DNA from: Flavobacteriaceae bacterium
GTDB lineage: Bacteria > Bacteroidota > Bacteroidia > Flavobacteriales > Flavobacteriaceae
Length of the DNA: 7,159 nucleotides
Reading direction: 5' to 3'
NCBI GenBank assembly: GCA_019090365.1
Contig: JAHRWC010000173.1
Coordinates: 1-7,159, forward strand
Position numbers and translations under genes: made by a program. Positions 1 to 6,027 of this stretch are shown piece by piece. How positions within the stretch are numbered: position 1 is the stretch's first letter; every line of letters starts with the position of its first letter. The notes below the pieces were generated by a model that worked only from the letters and a program-made list of their open reading frames with translations, did no database searches and was not told the origin of the DNA.

Positions 1-150
1 ATTAGTTTAAGTCTTTGGGATTATATTTTTAAAACTAATTATATACCTGAAGATAGCGGAACTGTTGAAATAGGATTTCCAGGAGAAGAATCATTTCCAA
101 AGGGATTTTTTGGACAATTAGTTTCTGGATTTCGATCTAAAAAGAGTTAA
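1..150 (+). CDS. C-terminal fragment of a probable sterol desaturase/fatty acid hydroxylase family membrane protein (partial)
   Basis: Frame 1 is open from the left edge to a TAA at 148-150 and gives 49 residues, so the 5' part lies outside the window. The fragment begins ISLSLWDYIFKTNYIP, and further on has GFPGEESFP and a GQLVSGF segment. A tryptophan-aspartate motif followed by a short tail is typical of the extreme C-terminus of the sterol desaturase (FA_hydroxylase) family, after the last histidine cluster of the di-iron membrane domain; no histidine cluster is visible here. The family call is from recall of this tail pattern and is moderate only. The gene converges on the Crp-family gene to its right and the two stop codons overlap at 147-150. 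It is probably unrelated to the sulfur genes. Confidence 0.6.
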   Translation: MSLSLWDYIFKTNYIPEDSGTVEIGFPGEESFPKGFFGQLVSGFRSKKS

Positions 151-158
151 ATTAACTC
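139..158 (-). terminator. Possible weak intrinsic terminator at the end of the second minus-strand operon
   Basis: The bases GAGTTAAATTAACTC at 144-158 form an inverted repeat with 7-bp arms around one central base; as RNA the realistic stem is 5 bp with a 5-nt loop. On the minus strand it is followed directly by five T residues (139-143). It covers the stop codons of both convergent genes. The stem is short and A/T-rich, so its strength is doubtful. The T run lies only on the minus-strand side, so it should serve the Crp1 operon rather than the plus-strand gene. Confidence 0.35.
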
Positions 159-782
159 AATAGCACCTTGTTTAAGGTTTACATGTCCATTTTGCTCTAG
201 CTTCTTTAAAAGCCTAGATATGACTTCGCGAGAAGACCCTAAATCGTATGCAATTTGTTGATGCGTAGTATGTATTATTTGACTGTTTTTTAACATGGCT
301 TCTTTTTTTAAATATTCTAGGAGCCTTGTGTCTTTATTTGAGAAAGTGAGTATTTCAACTACTTGAAGTAATTCATCAAATTTTAGATTGAATAGGTCAT
401 AAATAAATTCATTCCATTTAGGATATTTTTTAGCAATCTCTAAAGCTTTATTGGCAGGGATAACAACAATTTCAGCATCTTCTTCTATCACCGCTTTTAC
501 TTTACTTGGATTGTTTTTCATTAAAGTGGTAACAGACATTACACAGCTTTCGCCAGGTTTTATGTAATAGAGTAACACTTCATTTCCGTTTTCAGCTTCT
601 ACTTTATAGACTTTCACTAAACCAGAAGTAAGTAATGGAATTACTTTTATATAAGCTCCTTGATTAAGTATGACAGTTCCAGCTTCAAAGGTATGAATAC
701 TGCAAATGTCTTCTAATTCAGCTTTAAGATCTGGCATTTTAGCAAGCTGAGGAAAATAGGTGTCAAGAGCTTTTGTGATCAA
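147..782 (-). CDS. Crp/Fnr-family transcriptional regulator (Crp1)
   Basis: The protein has 211 residues: an N-terminal cyclic-nucleotide-binding-like beta-roll (about 25-115), a dimerisation helix (about 122-147) and a C-terminal winged helix (about 150-211). The helix-turn-helix is clear: THQQIAYDL, then recognition helix SSREVISRLLKKLE at 183-196. The beta-roll lacks the usual cAMP-binding Arg-Ser segment, and there is no N-terminal Fnr-type cysteine cluster for an iron-sulfur centre. The only cysteines are C27 and C80; C80 aligns with C77 of the second Crp-family protein here (6028-6660). The start is a TTG at 780-782, chosen because the family N-terminus (ALDTYFPQL) begins there and no ATG exists before Met16. 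It is the last gene of its operon, 3 bp after the methyltransferase stop and in the same frame. Its signal and targets are unknown; it may co-regulate the sulfur genes. Confidence 0.9.
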   Translation of the reverse strand: MITKALDTYFPQLAKMPDLKAELEDICSIHTFEAGTVILNQGAYIKVIPLLTSGLVKVYKVEAENGNEVLLYYIKPGESCVMSVTTLMKNNPSKVKAVIEEDAEIVVIPANKALEIAKKYPKWNEFIYDLFNLKFDELLQVVEILTFSNKDTRLLEYLKKEAMLKNSQIIHTTHQQIAYDLGSSREVISRLLKKLEQNGHVNLKQGAIELI

Positions 783-785
783 AGG

Positions 786-1367
786 TTATTTTTTCAACAA
801 TTTAATAAATAATTCATTACCTAATCTTTTAGGAATTGAATTATTTGCTGTGTCCATAATGTTAATGTCGAAATATTGACCAAATAAGTTTTGATATTCC
901 TCAATATTTCCACCATAAGGAGGTTGATCATTATTTAACGGAATTGAAAACAATAAGCCAGCTATTTTCCCTTTTTCGTTTAATAATTCATTTGCTTTTT
1001 GCACATAATCTTTTCGTAAAGAAGGATTGATTGCACAAAAAAATGTTTGTTCAATAATGAGGTCAAATTTTTGTTGAATTTCAAAAAAGTTACCATGAAT
1101 AAGATGTTCTTTGGGAAAATCTGAAACTCTCTTAATAATGTTGTTTAATGGAATTTCTGAAAGATCTGCAACATGCACATTTTTAAACCCTAAATGATGT
1201 AAGTATTCAGCTTCGTATGAATTTCCGCCACCTGGAATTAAAATCTTTATATCCTTATCCGTTAATTGATCAAAATAATTTTTTAATGGAGGAGAAACAT
1301 GACCTATATCCCAACCGATATCATTTTCTTTATAAAGGTCATTCCAAAACTTTTTATCTTGATTCAT
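786..1367 (-). CDS. Thiopurine/thiol S-methyltransferase family SAM-dependent methyltransferase
   Basis: A 193-residue Rossmann-type methyltransferase with the hallmarks of the TPMT/thiol methyltransferase family: an N-terminal FWNDLY segment followed by GWDIGHVSPPL (18-28), a SAM-binding loop LIPGGGNSYEAEYL (43-56), the acidic end of strand 2 in VADLS (66-70), and the EQTFFCAINPSLRKDY segment (106-121). Members of this family transfer methyl groups from SAM to thiols, thiopurines, halides or, in some bacteria, to selenium and tellurium species; I cannot tell the substrate from sequence. No signal peptide is seen, so it should be cytosolic. The ATG at 1365-1367 lies 9 bp after the cytochrome gene stop and the next gene starts 3 bp downstream, so it is operonic. 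Near sulfur-oxidising genes, methylation of sulfide or low-molecular-weight thiols is a reasonable inference. Confidence 0.85.
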   Translation of the reverse strand: MNQDKKFWNDLYKENDIGWDIGHVSPPLKNYFDQLTDKDIKILIPGGGNSYEAEYLHHLGFKNVHVADLSEIPLNNIIKRVSDFPKEHLIHGNFFEIQQKFDLIIEQTFFCAINPSLRKDYVQKANELLNEKGKIAGLLFSIPLNNDQPPYGGNIEEYQNLFGQYFDINIMDTANNSIPKRLGNELFIKLLKK

Positions 1368-1376
1368 AAATGAATT

Positions 1377-2375
1377 TTAAATTTTAAAATGAATACTCCA
1401 AATCCCTCTTACTTCATTTTCAGAATAATTTATAGCCTTGTCTTCTGGATATAAATCTGAAATTAAAGCAAGTGTTTTTTGTTCGATTTGATGTTTTGGA
1501 GAACCATGACATTGCAAGCACATAGAATTTGTTACAATTGGATAATAAAAATGAATACTATCATTTTTTTCTTCAACAATTGAATTGTATTTTTCTCCTT
1601 TAGACAGTATAGATTTATAGTTTTCTATGTAATTTAATTCTTTTTTATTTGCTGAATTAGCACTGTTCCTAGGTAAATCACTAACTCTTTTAATAAGCAC
1701 ATTTTCTTTATTAGCAATGCTGTCGGTTAATGGTATAGCTTGAACATTACAAAATTTAAAAGCCTCTTCTGTGCCTTTTTTTTGAATAGTTCCCATTAAG
1801 TTTTTACCTAATAATTTCTTAGTAGTAAGGGCATAATTCATCCCTATTTCTTCTGAAGTCTGAACTTGATTAGAAGCATTAAACCTTCTCCCTTTTTGTT
1901 TAAATTTTCCTTTTCCATGTTGTTTTCCCCAATGTTCTTCAAATCCAGCAGGAGTTTCTATTTCAAAGTCATAAACATAATTAGCAATTGCTAAAACTTC
2001 ATTTTCTGGGAAAGCTTGTTTTGGCATCACTCCAAACTTATTTATCGCTCCACTCATGAGTGCTTTTTCATTAGTTGGATCTTTTACAAAATCTGTAAAC
2101 TGAGCTATAAATTCTTCTTTTGAAGTAGTAGAATTCATATAATTTCGTTTAATAGCAATCATTGGTGGAGCTATTCTTTCATTTTCTCCAGCAGTTAAAC
2201 TATGGCAAAGATTACATTTCGTTTCTAGGTATTTTTTACCCATAGGAATTTCAGAAGAAATTGTTGTGTCAACCTCTTTTTGTGGATCTAAAGATTCATT
2301 TTCAGAATTATTTTTACAAGAACTAAATAGTAAGCTAATACACAATAAGCTAATATAAATTGAATACCTTTTCAT
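1377..2375 (-). CDS. Di-haem c-type cytochrome lipoprotein: class I cytochrome c plus DUF3365 (Tll0287-like) domain
   Basis: The protein has 332 residues and starts with a lipoprotein signal peptide (hydrophobic 6-17, lipobox LFSSC with Cys20), so it should be anchored in a membrane and face the periplasm or outside. Residues about 45-137 form a small cytochrome c: haem motif CNLCH at 54-58 and a likely axial Met117 in GVMP. After a basic linker (about 150-165), residues about 175-332 match the DUF3365/Tll0287-like domain, with a second haem motif CLQCH at 286-290 and the conserved cysteine in AFKFCNVQA (Cys209). In the Tll0287 structure, as I recall, the haem iron has an unusual Cys axial ligand, so Cys209 is the candidate. 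The role may be electron transfer or redox/sulfide sensing; the partner is unknown. It starts 5 bp after the upstream methyltransferase gene and is followed 9 bp later by the TPMT-like gene. Confidence 0.87.
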   Translation of the reverse strand: MKRYSIYISLLCISLLFSSCKNNSENESLDPQKEVDTTISSEIPMGKKYLETKCNLCHSLTAGENERIAPPMIAIKRNYMNSTTSKEEFIAQFTDFVKDPTNEKALMSGAINKFGVMPKQAFPENEVLAIANYVYDFEIETPAGFEEHWGKQHGKGKFKQKGRRFNASNQVQTSEEIGMNYALTTKKLLGKNLMGTIQKKGTEEAFKFCNVQAIPLTDSIANKENVLIKRVSDLPRNSANSANKKELNYIENYKSILSKGEKYNSIVEEKNDSIHFYYPIVTNSMCLQCHGSPKHQIEQKTLALISDLYPEDKAINYSENEVRGIWSIHFKI

Positions 2376-2380
2376 GATAA

Positions 2381-3016
2381 TTATTTTTTCTTAAATAACG
2401 TATAAACATATGGCCTTGCATCGCCATATGGATTTGTATAGATATAATTAAAGCTATCAATTAATGTGAAATCGCTGCCTAACTTTTCAGTCAACATTCC
2501 TTTATCATACCTTTTAACAGGTAACCCACAACATTTGGTAGCCCCTTCAGTATTAAACACTGAAATGATTACATATCCTGATGGCTTTACAAGTTTTTTT
2601 AAAAGACTAAAGTAAGTGTCTTGGTCTTTTTCTTCAGTAAAAAAATGCAAAACAGCTCTATCATTCCAAAGATCAATAGGTTTTATTTCTGAAAGAACTT
2701 TTGGATTCGTTAAATCATCAACAATCCAATCAACAGCATCTTTTTTTGAAGCCATTCGATTTTGTAAATTTTTTAAAGATTCTTTACTTAAATCTGAAGC
2801 GATTACATTGGAAAATCCAAGGTCAACCAATTCATCAATTAAAACAGATGAACCTGAACCAACATTTAATATTCGAGCTTTTTTATTTAATTTACAGCTC
2901 TTAATAATTGTAAGAGTAGGTTCTGAAGATTCTTCGAACCAACCTAATTTTGAAGTTTCTTTTAATGTATATGCATCATCCCAATGATGTTGTAAACTAT
3001 TAATTGAAGCCTTCAT
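2381..3016 (-). CDS. Class I SAM-dependent methyltransferase, substrate unknown
   Basis: With the ATG at 3014-3016 the protein has 211 residues. It shows an N-terminal HHWDDAY (10-16) and LGWFEES (24-30) segment, SAM motif I in ILNVGSGSSVLIDEL (49-63), the acidic residue ending strand 2 in VIASDLS (71-77), motif DLWNDRAVLHFF (115-126) and a later KCCGLPVKRYD element (161-171) with paired cysteines. It is cytosolic, with no signal peptide. The frame continues upstream to a TTG at 3044-3046, but that would overlap the HMA gene by 28 bp and add residues not expected before the HHWDDAY segment, so the ATG 2 bp after the HMA stop is preferred. The substrate cannot be inferred. It differs in family from the TPMT-like enzyme two genes downstream, so the operon has two distinct methyltransferases. 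Confidence 0.85.
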   Translation of the reverse strand: MKASINSLQHHWDDAYTLKETSKLGWFEESSEPTLTIIKSCKLNKKARILNVGSGSSVLIDELVDLGFSNVIASDLSKESLKNLQNRMASKKDAVDWIVDDLTNPKVLSEIKPIDLWNDRAVLHFFTEEKDQDTYFSLLKKLVKPSGYVIISVFNTEGATKCCGLPVKRYDKGMLTEKLGSDFTLIDSFNYIYTNPYGDARPYVYTLFKKK

Positions 3017-3018
3017 GA

Positions 3019-3288
3019 CTATTGAGACATCTTGCCCGTTGCACAACTTACATATGAAATTGCTTTTGAAACCATTGAGTTTTTATCTCCTTCAATTGGA
3101 TATCCTAAGTGAGCTAATTTATCTTTTACTGTTTCTAAATCGTTTGCTTGTTGAAAAGTAAACGATACAGATGATGCTTCTACATCAACGTCTACTTCAG
3201 AGATATTATCTAGAGTTGATATTTTTGTGATAATTGTATTTGCACAACCACCACATTTTAAGTTTTGAATTACAAGAGTTGATTTCAT
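3019..3288 (-). CDS. Small heavy-metal-associated (HMA) domain protein
   Basis: An 89-residue protein with a ferredoxin-like HMA fold over about residues 1-67. The metal-binding loop is LKCGGCANT (Cys12, Cys15), a CxxC in the position of the classic CopZ/Atx1 copper site but without the usual Met before the first Cys. The beta strands VDVDVEASSVSFTF and the LGYPI segment after helix 2 fit the family. A short C-terminal extension (about 70-89) holds a third cysteine in YVSCATGKM (Cys82), which is not part of the basic HMA fold. It may bind Cu(I), Zn(II) or another soft metal; the unusual motif leaves room for a thiol or persulfide-carrier role, which is speculation. It is the first gene of the second operon, starting after a terminator, and its stop lies 2 bp before the methyltransferase ATG. 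Confidence 0.85.
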   Translation of the reverse strand: MKSTLVIQNLKCGGCANTIITKISTLDNISEVDVDVEASSVSFTFQQANDLETVKDKLAHLGYPIEGDKNSMVSKAISYVSCATGKMSQ

Positions 3289-3292
3289 ATTA

Positions 3293-3300
3293 CAAATTTA
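3293..3300 (-). promoter_or_regulatory. Candidate Bacteroidota -7 box for the HMA-to-Crp1 operon
   Basis: The minus strand reads TAAATTTG here, a full match to the Bacteroidota -7 consensus TAnnTTTG, and its last base is only 4 bp from the HMA start codon. If used, the transcript would be almost leaderless. There is no convincing TTTG -33 box, since that position is occupied by the terminator hairpin of the preceding operon. The motif is short and the DNA A/T-rich, so chance is possible; partial readthrough from the upstream operon is the alternative. Confidence 0.3.
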
Positions 3301-3308
3301 AGATTTTT

Positions 3309-3347
3309 AAAAAAAGGAAGTAGCAGTATTAAACTTACTACTTCCTT
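3309..3347 (-). terminator. Rho-independent terminator of the DUF983-Crp2-TauE-dioxygenase-rhodanese operon
   Basis: A perfect 10-bp inverted repeat, AAGGAAGTAG (3314-3323) and CTACTTCCTT (3338-3347), encloses a 14-nt loop in which AGT and ACT can pair further. On the minus strand the stem ends in a run of seven T residues (3309-3315, two of them paired), the classic intrinsic terminator form. It lies 46 bp after the rhodanese stop and 20 bp before the HMA start, so it divides the minus-strand genes into two transcription units. No matching T run follows on the plus strand. Confidence 0.85.
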
Positions 3348-3392
3348 AACTAACTAATCAACCAATAAAATTATTATATATTTTTGTCTAAA

Positions 3393-3716
3393 TCATTTAT
3401 TTGATGAAGACACTATTTTTCCATTCCACATCATAATACCACCTTGAAGATTAAATGTATTTTCAACACCTAAAGATTCTAGAATTTGGCATCCCATTTG
3501 ACTTCTTCCTCCACTTCTACAGTATAAGTAGAAATTATTTGAGAGGTTTAAATTTTTAACATCATTTATATAACCAGCGGCATTTTGTATGTTGATAAGG
3601 ATGGAGCCTTCAATTATTCCAGCATTCCATTCTTGAGGTGTTCTAACATCAATAATCGTTGCATTTGAATCGTTTGCAATTAATTCTCGCCATTCTTCCT
3701 GATTAACATTTCTCAT
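3393..3716 (-). CDS. Single-domain rhodanese-like sulfurtransferase
   Basis: With the ATG at 3714-3716 the protein is 107 residues, one complete rhodanese domain. It has the CH2A-type IIDVRTPQEW segment (21-30), the active-site loop CRSGGRS with catalytic Cys66, and the LQGGIMMW motif before the C-terminus. The six-residue loop starting with Cys and ending in Arg-Ser is the form that carries a persulfide on the cysteine in sulfurtransferases; a second cysteine, Cys76, lies ten residues later. A TTG two codons upstream (3720-3722), directly after the dioxygenase stop, is an alternative start. There is no signal peptide, so it should be cytosolic and should shuttle sulfane sulfur, probably to or from the dioxygenase encoded 6 bp upstream. 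It is the last gene before the terminator at 3309-3347. Confidence 0.92.
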   Translation of the reverse strand: MRNVNQEEWRELIANDSNATIIDVRTPQEWNAGIIEGSILINIQNAAGYINDVKNLNLSNNFYLYCRSGGRSQMGCQILESLGVENTFNLQGGIMMWNGKIVSSSNK

Positions 3717-3722
3717 TTTCAA

Positions 3723-5135
3723 CTATTTTAAAGTGGAAGGACAAACAAAATTTGTTGTTTTAATTCCAGCTTTTTTAATTGCATTAAACCCTCCATCTAC
3801 ATCAATTAAATTATGTATTCCTCTGCTTTTTAGAATAGAAGAAGCAATCATTGATCTATAACCAGCAGCACAGTGCACATAAAAAATTTCATCTTTAGGA
3901 AATTCTGCTAAGTGCTCATTTAATTTATCTAAACTCGTATGTTTAGCGCCTTCGATATGTTCGGCTTGAAATTCGCCATCTTTACGAACATCAAAAACAG
4001 GAACATTATGGTCTATGGCTTCTTTTAATTCTTCAGCAGAAATTGCAGTTACTTTATCATACTCTTTTGCTGCTTTTTTCCATGCTTCAAATCCACCTTC
4101 TAAGTATCCTATCGTATTATCAAAACCAACTCTAGATAATCTTGTAATGGTTTCTTCTTCTCTTCCTTCAGGAGCTACTAATAAAATAGGTTGTTTAACA
4201 TCTTTTATAAGAGAACCAACCCAAGGGGCGAATGTACTATCTAAACCGATGAAGATTGAACGAGGAATGTGACCTTTTGCAAAAGCTTCTTGATGTCTAA
4301 CATCTAAAACAATAGCTCCAGATTCATTTGCTGCTACTTCAAAAGCATCAGCTTTCAGCGCTGTTTTTCCTTTAGATATAACCTCATCAAAACTTGTATA
4401 GCCTTTTATATTCATTAATACATTGGAAGGAAAGTATCCTGGAGGAGGAGTTAATCCGTCTAATAATTCTTTAATGAACTCATCTTTAGTCATGTCTGCG
4501 CGAAGTGCATAATTTACTTCTTTCTGATTTCCTAAAGTATCTGTGGTTTCTTTACTCATGTTTTTTCCACAAGCAGATCCAGCACCATGGTTAGGAAACA
4601 CAATTAAGTGATCACTAAGAGGCATAATTTTATTTCGTAATGAATCAAACAAATGACCAGCAAGTATTTCTTCAGTAAGGTCTGAAACAATATGTTGTGC
4701 TAAATCGGGTCTACCAACATCACCTATAAATAAAGTATCTCCAGTTATTATTCCGTATTCTTTATCATTTTCATCAATTAATAAATACGTTGTACTCTCC
4801 ATGGTATGTCCAGGAGTGTGGATTACTTTTATTTTGTAATCTCCTATATTGAATATTTGATTGTCTTCTGCAATAACTGCATCATAACTAGGGCTTGCTG
4901 TAGGTCCAAACACAATATGAGCTCCAGTTTTTTTCTTTAAGTCTAGATGACCACTAACAAAATCGGCATGAAAATGAGTTTCAAAAATATATTTAATTTT
5001 TGCTTCATCTTTAATTGCTCTGTCTAAATAGGGCTGAACTTCTCTTAAGGGGTCAAAAATAGCAACTTCACCATTACTTTCTATGTAATAGGCTGCATGT
5101 GCTAAACACCCTGTATAAATTTGCTCTACTTTCAT
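3723..5135 (-). CDS. ETHE1-like persulfide dioxygenase (MBL fold) fused to two rhodanese domains
   Basis: A 470-residue cytosolic protein. Residues 1-235 are a metallo-beta-lactamase fold of the ETHE1/persulfide dioxygenase type: THFHADFVSGH (53-63), TPGHT (107-111), TGDTLFIGDVGRPD (131-144) and PNHGAGSACG (181-190). By comparison with human ETHE1 the iron ligands should be His54, His110 and Asp133. Enzymes of this family oxidise a low-molecular-weight persulfide with O2 to sulfite and thiol. Residues about 262-355 form a first rhodanese domain (LDVRHQEAF, YLEGGFEAW) whose active-site cysteine is missing (VAPEGREEE, about 320-328). Residues about 364-460 form a second, with loop CAAGYRS and catalytic Cys422. 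Another Cys465 sits near the C-terminus. The gene has its own candidate promoter and palindrome upstream, and lies between the sulfite exporter and rhodanese genes, which fits persulfide oxidation followed by sulfite export. Confidence 0.93.
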   Translation of the reverse strand: MKVEQIYTGCLAHAAYYIESNGEVAIFDPLREVQPYLDRAIKDEAKIKYIFETHFHADFVSGHLDLKKKTGAHIVFGPTASPSYDAVIAEDNQIFNIGDYKIKVIHTPGHTMESTTYLLIDENDKEYGIITGDTLFIGDVGRPDLAQHIVSDLTEEILAGHLFDSLRNKIMPLSDHLIVFPNHGAGSACGKNMSKETTDTLGNQKEVNYALRADMTKDEFIKELLDGLTPPPGYFPSNVLMNIKGYTSFDEVISKGKTALKADAFEVAANESGAIVLDVRHQEAFAKGHIPRSIFIGLDSTFAPWVGSLIKDVKQPILLVAPEGREEETITRLSRVGFDNTIGYLEGGFEAWKKAAKEYDKVTAISAEELKEAIDHNVPVFDVRKDGEFQAEHIEGAKHTSLDKLNEHLAEFPKDEIFYVHCAAGYRSMIASSILKSRGIHNLIDVDGGFNAIKKAGIKTTNFVCPSTLK

Positions 5136-5157
5136 TGTATTCGTTTTAATTATGGTT

Positions 5158-5165
5158 CAAAATTA
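5158..5165 (-). promoter_or_regulatory. Candidate Bacteroidota -7 box upstream of the persulfide dioxygenase gene
   Basis: The minus strand reads TAATTTTG, a full match to TAnnTTTG. With the usual placement the transcript would start near 5154, leaving a leader of about 19 nt before the ATG at 5135. No good TTTG -33 box lies about 19 bp upstream; that stretch is T-rich, next to the palindrome at 5188-5201. A poor -33 box is normal for activator-dependent promoters. The match is strengthened by the equally spaced pair at 7076-7083 and 7106-7119. Confidence 0.6.
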
Positions 5166-5187
5166 ATGAGTTTTTTTGATGTAAAAA

Positions 5188-5201
5188 GTAACATAAGTTA
5201 C
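5188..5201. promoter_or_regulatory. Palindromic Crp/Fnr-type operator, GTAAC-N4-GTTAC (copy 1)
   Basis: The plus strand reads GTAACATAAGTTAC, with perfect 5-bp arms around 4 bp, the 14-bp size and two-fold symmetry of Crp/Fnr-family sites; it contains GTA-N8-TAC. The centre (5194.5) is 36.5 bp upstream of the last base of the -7 box at 5158-5165, or about -40/-41 from the likely start, a class II activator position. It lies 12 bp after the stop of the exporter gene, in the only long gap within the operon. The second copy at 7106-7119 has identical arms and spacing. The likely reader is the Crp2 protein encoded at 6028-6660. Confidence 0.72.
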
Positions 5202-5213
5202 AGACAGCTATTT

Positions 5214-6020
5214 TTATATAAAAAACTCCATGTAAAAAATAAAAATAGCCATTATAAGGATAAAATAACCAAAGCCTATCTTTAGTTTTTTACCATCTAT
5301 AAAGTTACTTAAATAACTTCCTATAAATATACCTATAAGCGATAAAAACGTAAATGAAAAAAGAAACTGCCAATCAATTTCCATAATTAGGGCATCTCCA
5401 ATGAAGAATCCTATCAAAGATTTTACTGCTATTATGATTAAAGATGTGCCTACTGCAACTTTCATTTCTACATTGGCTAATATTACCAAAGCAGGGATAA
5501 TTAAAAATCCACCACCTGCTCCAATAAGCCCTGTGATGGCTCCAACAAGTATACCTTCTATGATAATGAGTGGGTAATTGTATCTTATTTCGTGGTTTTT
5601 ATTTTCATCTTTTACCTCCCTTTTTTTTAGCATCGAAAAGGCCGCAGGAATCATTAATACAGCAAAAAGACCGAACATGGCCATCCTTCGTGTAAAATCG
5701 AAATCATCTAAAGTAAAGATAATATCAGGTATTGCAGGTACTACAAATTTTCTAATTAAAGAAACTCCAATAATGGCTGGAATTCCAAAAACTATGGCCG
5801 TACGCCAATCTACAAATCCTTTAAAATGTTGTTTTATTCCTCCTAAAGCTGCGCTAGATCCTACAATAAATAAGGAATAAGCTGTTGCTGCTTTTTCTTC
5901 AATAGAAAATAGATAAGCTAACACTGGCACTGCTAAAATCGAACCACCACCACCGATGAGTCCTAAAATAATTCCGATTAGTAATGCACAGGCGTAGCCA
6001 AAAATTTCTATAATTTCCAT
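5214..6020 (-). CDS. TauE/SafE-family (TSUP) membrane permease, probable sulfite exporter
   Basis: A 268-residue, very hydrophobic inner-membrane protein with about eight predicted transmembrane segments in two homologous halves. The family signature appears once per half: LGLIGGGGSILAVPVL at 19-34 and GLIGAGGGFLIIPALV at 164-179. A charged loop (about 131-146) separates the halves. The length is normal for the family. TSUP proteins move sulfite, sulfoacetate, thiosulfate or related anions; members encoded beside persulfide dioxygenases are expected to export the sulfite formed by the dioxygenase, and that is the inference here. The ATG at 6018-6020 lies 7 bp after the Crp2 stop, so the two genes should be co-transcribed. 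A 78-bp gap with its own operator and -7 box separates it from the dioxygenase gene downstream. Confidence 0.9.
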   Translation of the reverse strand: MEIIEIFGYACALLIGIILGLIGGGGSILAVPVLAYLFSIEEKAATAYSLFIVGSSAALGGIKQHFKGFVDWRTAIVFGIPAIIGVSLIRKFVVPAIPDIIFTLDDFDFTRRMAMFGLFAVLMIPAAFSMLKKREVKDENKNHEIRYNYPLIIIEGILVGAITGLIGAGGGFLIIPALVILANVEMKVAVGTSLIIIAVKSLIGFFIGDALIMEIDWQFLFSFTFLSLIGIFIGSYLSNFIDGKKLKIGFGYFILIMAIFIFYMEFFI

Positions 6021-6027
6021 TTAAAAT

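Noticed and set aside
529..542. GTAAC-AGAC-ATTAC, a one-mismatch copy of the palindrome
   Set aside because: It lies inside the Crp1 coding region, over conserved codons of the sensor domain, has a mismatch in one arm and no promoter-like box at the right distance; chance is likely.
2616..2987. Open frame on the plus strand opposite the class I methyltransferase gene
   Set aside because: The minus-strand frame encodes a clear methyltransferase; the plus-strand product is low-complexity, has no recognisable motif and lies wholly within the real gene.
3017..3046. Upstream TTG start for the class I methyltransferase, adding ten residues
   Set aside because: It would overlap the HMA gene by 28 bp and the added residues resemble no family N-terminus; the ATG 2 bp after the HMA stop fits better.
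3347..3366. Direct repeats of TAAC/TAAT before the terminator hairpin
   Set aside because: Short, simple A/T-rich repetition with no CRISPR-like spacing or link to a known site.
5578..5880. Open frame on the plus strand opposite the TauE/SafE gene
   Set aside because: It is antisense to a well-supported membrane permease with both family repeats; the product shows no domain.
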